From: Desulfovibrionaceae bacterium UBA3823
GTDB taxonomy: Bacteria > Desulfobacterota > Desulfovibrionia > Desulfovibrionales > Desulfovibrionaceae
Assembly: GCA_002369295.1 (NCBI GenBank)
Contig: DFDR01000071.1
Span: 10,716 to 23,505 of the forward strand
Reading direction: 5' to 3'
DNA length: 12,790 bases
Every line of letters starts with the position of its first letter. Positions within the stretch are counted from its first letter, which is position 1. Below, in pieces: positions 12,700 to 12,790 of this stretch. Made by a program: the position numbers and the translations under genes. The notes under the pieces were generated by a model. It saw only the letters and a list, made by a program, of their open reading frames with translations. It was not told the origin of the DNA and did no database searches.

Positions 12700-12710
12700 C
12701 CGCCCTCGCC
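12677..12710. repeat. 10-bp inverted repeat enclosing the P1 -10 region
   Basis: GGCGAGGGCG (12677-12686) and CGCCCTCGCC (12701-12710) are perfect inverted copies separated by 14 bases that hold the candidate -10 hexamer. The left arm fills the promoter spacer and the right arm covers the predicted start site. This is operator-like geometry. Confidence 0.7.
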
Positions 12711-12749
12711 GGTTGTCGCAGCCGGGCTGAGAAAAGCTTCTCCAAAAAG

Positions 12750-12790
12750 TTTTTTCGAAGCTCTGAAAAAAAGTTGTTGACAGCCCCGCG
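12750..12790 (+). promoter_or_regulatory. Promoter P2 of the tandem pair, cut by window edge
   Basis: TTTTTTCG (12750-12757), 7 different bases, and GAAAAAAAGTTGTTGACAG (12765-12783) repeat the P1 module exactly 106 bp downstream. The -35 TTGACA is at 12777-12782; the -10 would fall beyond the window. Just upstream, AGCTTC/GAAGCT (about 12735-12761) can form a hairpin. Tandem promoters of this type usually drive rRNA or tRNA genes, which would be expected to the right. Confidence 0.6.

Noticed and set aside
1..12790. CRISPR arrays, insertion sequences, prophage genes or inteins
   Set aside because: No regularly spaced repeats longer than 9 bp, no transposase or integrase frames, and the DnaB motifs are uninterrupted.

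Overview
This is a 12.8 kb piece of a GC-rich bacterial chromosome, mostly housekeeping genes. Gene order and gene content (rpsF-rpsR-rplI-dnaB, a small RRM protein, and a DUF4125/DUF4037 pair) fit the Desulfovibrionaceae (Desulfovibrio, Bilophila, Mailhella and relatives). That placement rests on remembered gene neighbourhoods and protein style, not on a search. Nearly every gene has a clear AGGAG-type ribosome binding site, and several use GTG or TTG starts.

Layout. At the left edge is the start of a SEC-C zinc-motif protein on the minus strand (1-44), then about 380 bp without a convincing gene that holds a three-copy 9-bp repeat and a strong minus-strand terminator. A minus-strand RRM RNA-binding protein (429-695) diverges from the plus-strand operon rpsF-rpsR-rplI-dnaB (1021-3621); both sides have near-consensus sigma70 promoters. 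alr (minus, 3729-4856) converges on dnaB and has its own terminator. Across a 265-bp divergent gap lie tgt (TTG start), era (GTG start) and yggS, with era and yggS overlapping by 23 bp. A DUF4125 gene (minus) and a DUF4037 nucleotidyltransferase-like gene (plus) form a divergent pair around a 16-bp palindrome. After a strong terminator comes an AT-rich island (9881-10016) with dyads, a possible promoter and a very short frame with a Tat-like twin-arginine motif. Then an RlmB-type rRNA methyltransferase (minus, TTG start) diverges from an MltD-type lytic transglycosylase lipoprotein with two LysM domains. The right edge carries two tandem copies, 106 bp apart, of an A-tract plus TTGACA promoter module. 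These look like stringent-type promoters of an rRNA or tRNA operon beyond the window.

How the genes relate. Translation dominates: ribosomal proteins S6, S18 and L9, tRNA queuosine modification (Tgt), 30S maturation (Era) and 23S rRNA 2'-O-methylation (RlmB). DnaB is the replicative helicase. Alr and MltD act in peptidoglycan synthesis and turnover. YggS handles PLP, the cofactor of Alr, although the two are not co-transcribed.

I saw no mobile element, CRISPR array or complete RNA gene, and no clear new multi-gene system. The best leads are the DUF4037/DUF4125 pair with its intact nucleotidyltransferase signature, the AT-rich island with the Tat-like micro-frame, the long hairpin inside the start of dnaB, and the tandem promoter module with an inverted repeat around its -10 region.
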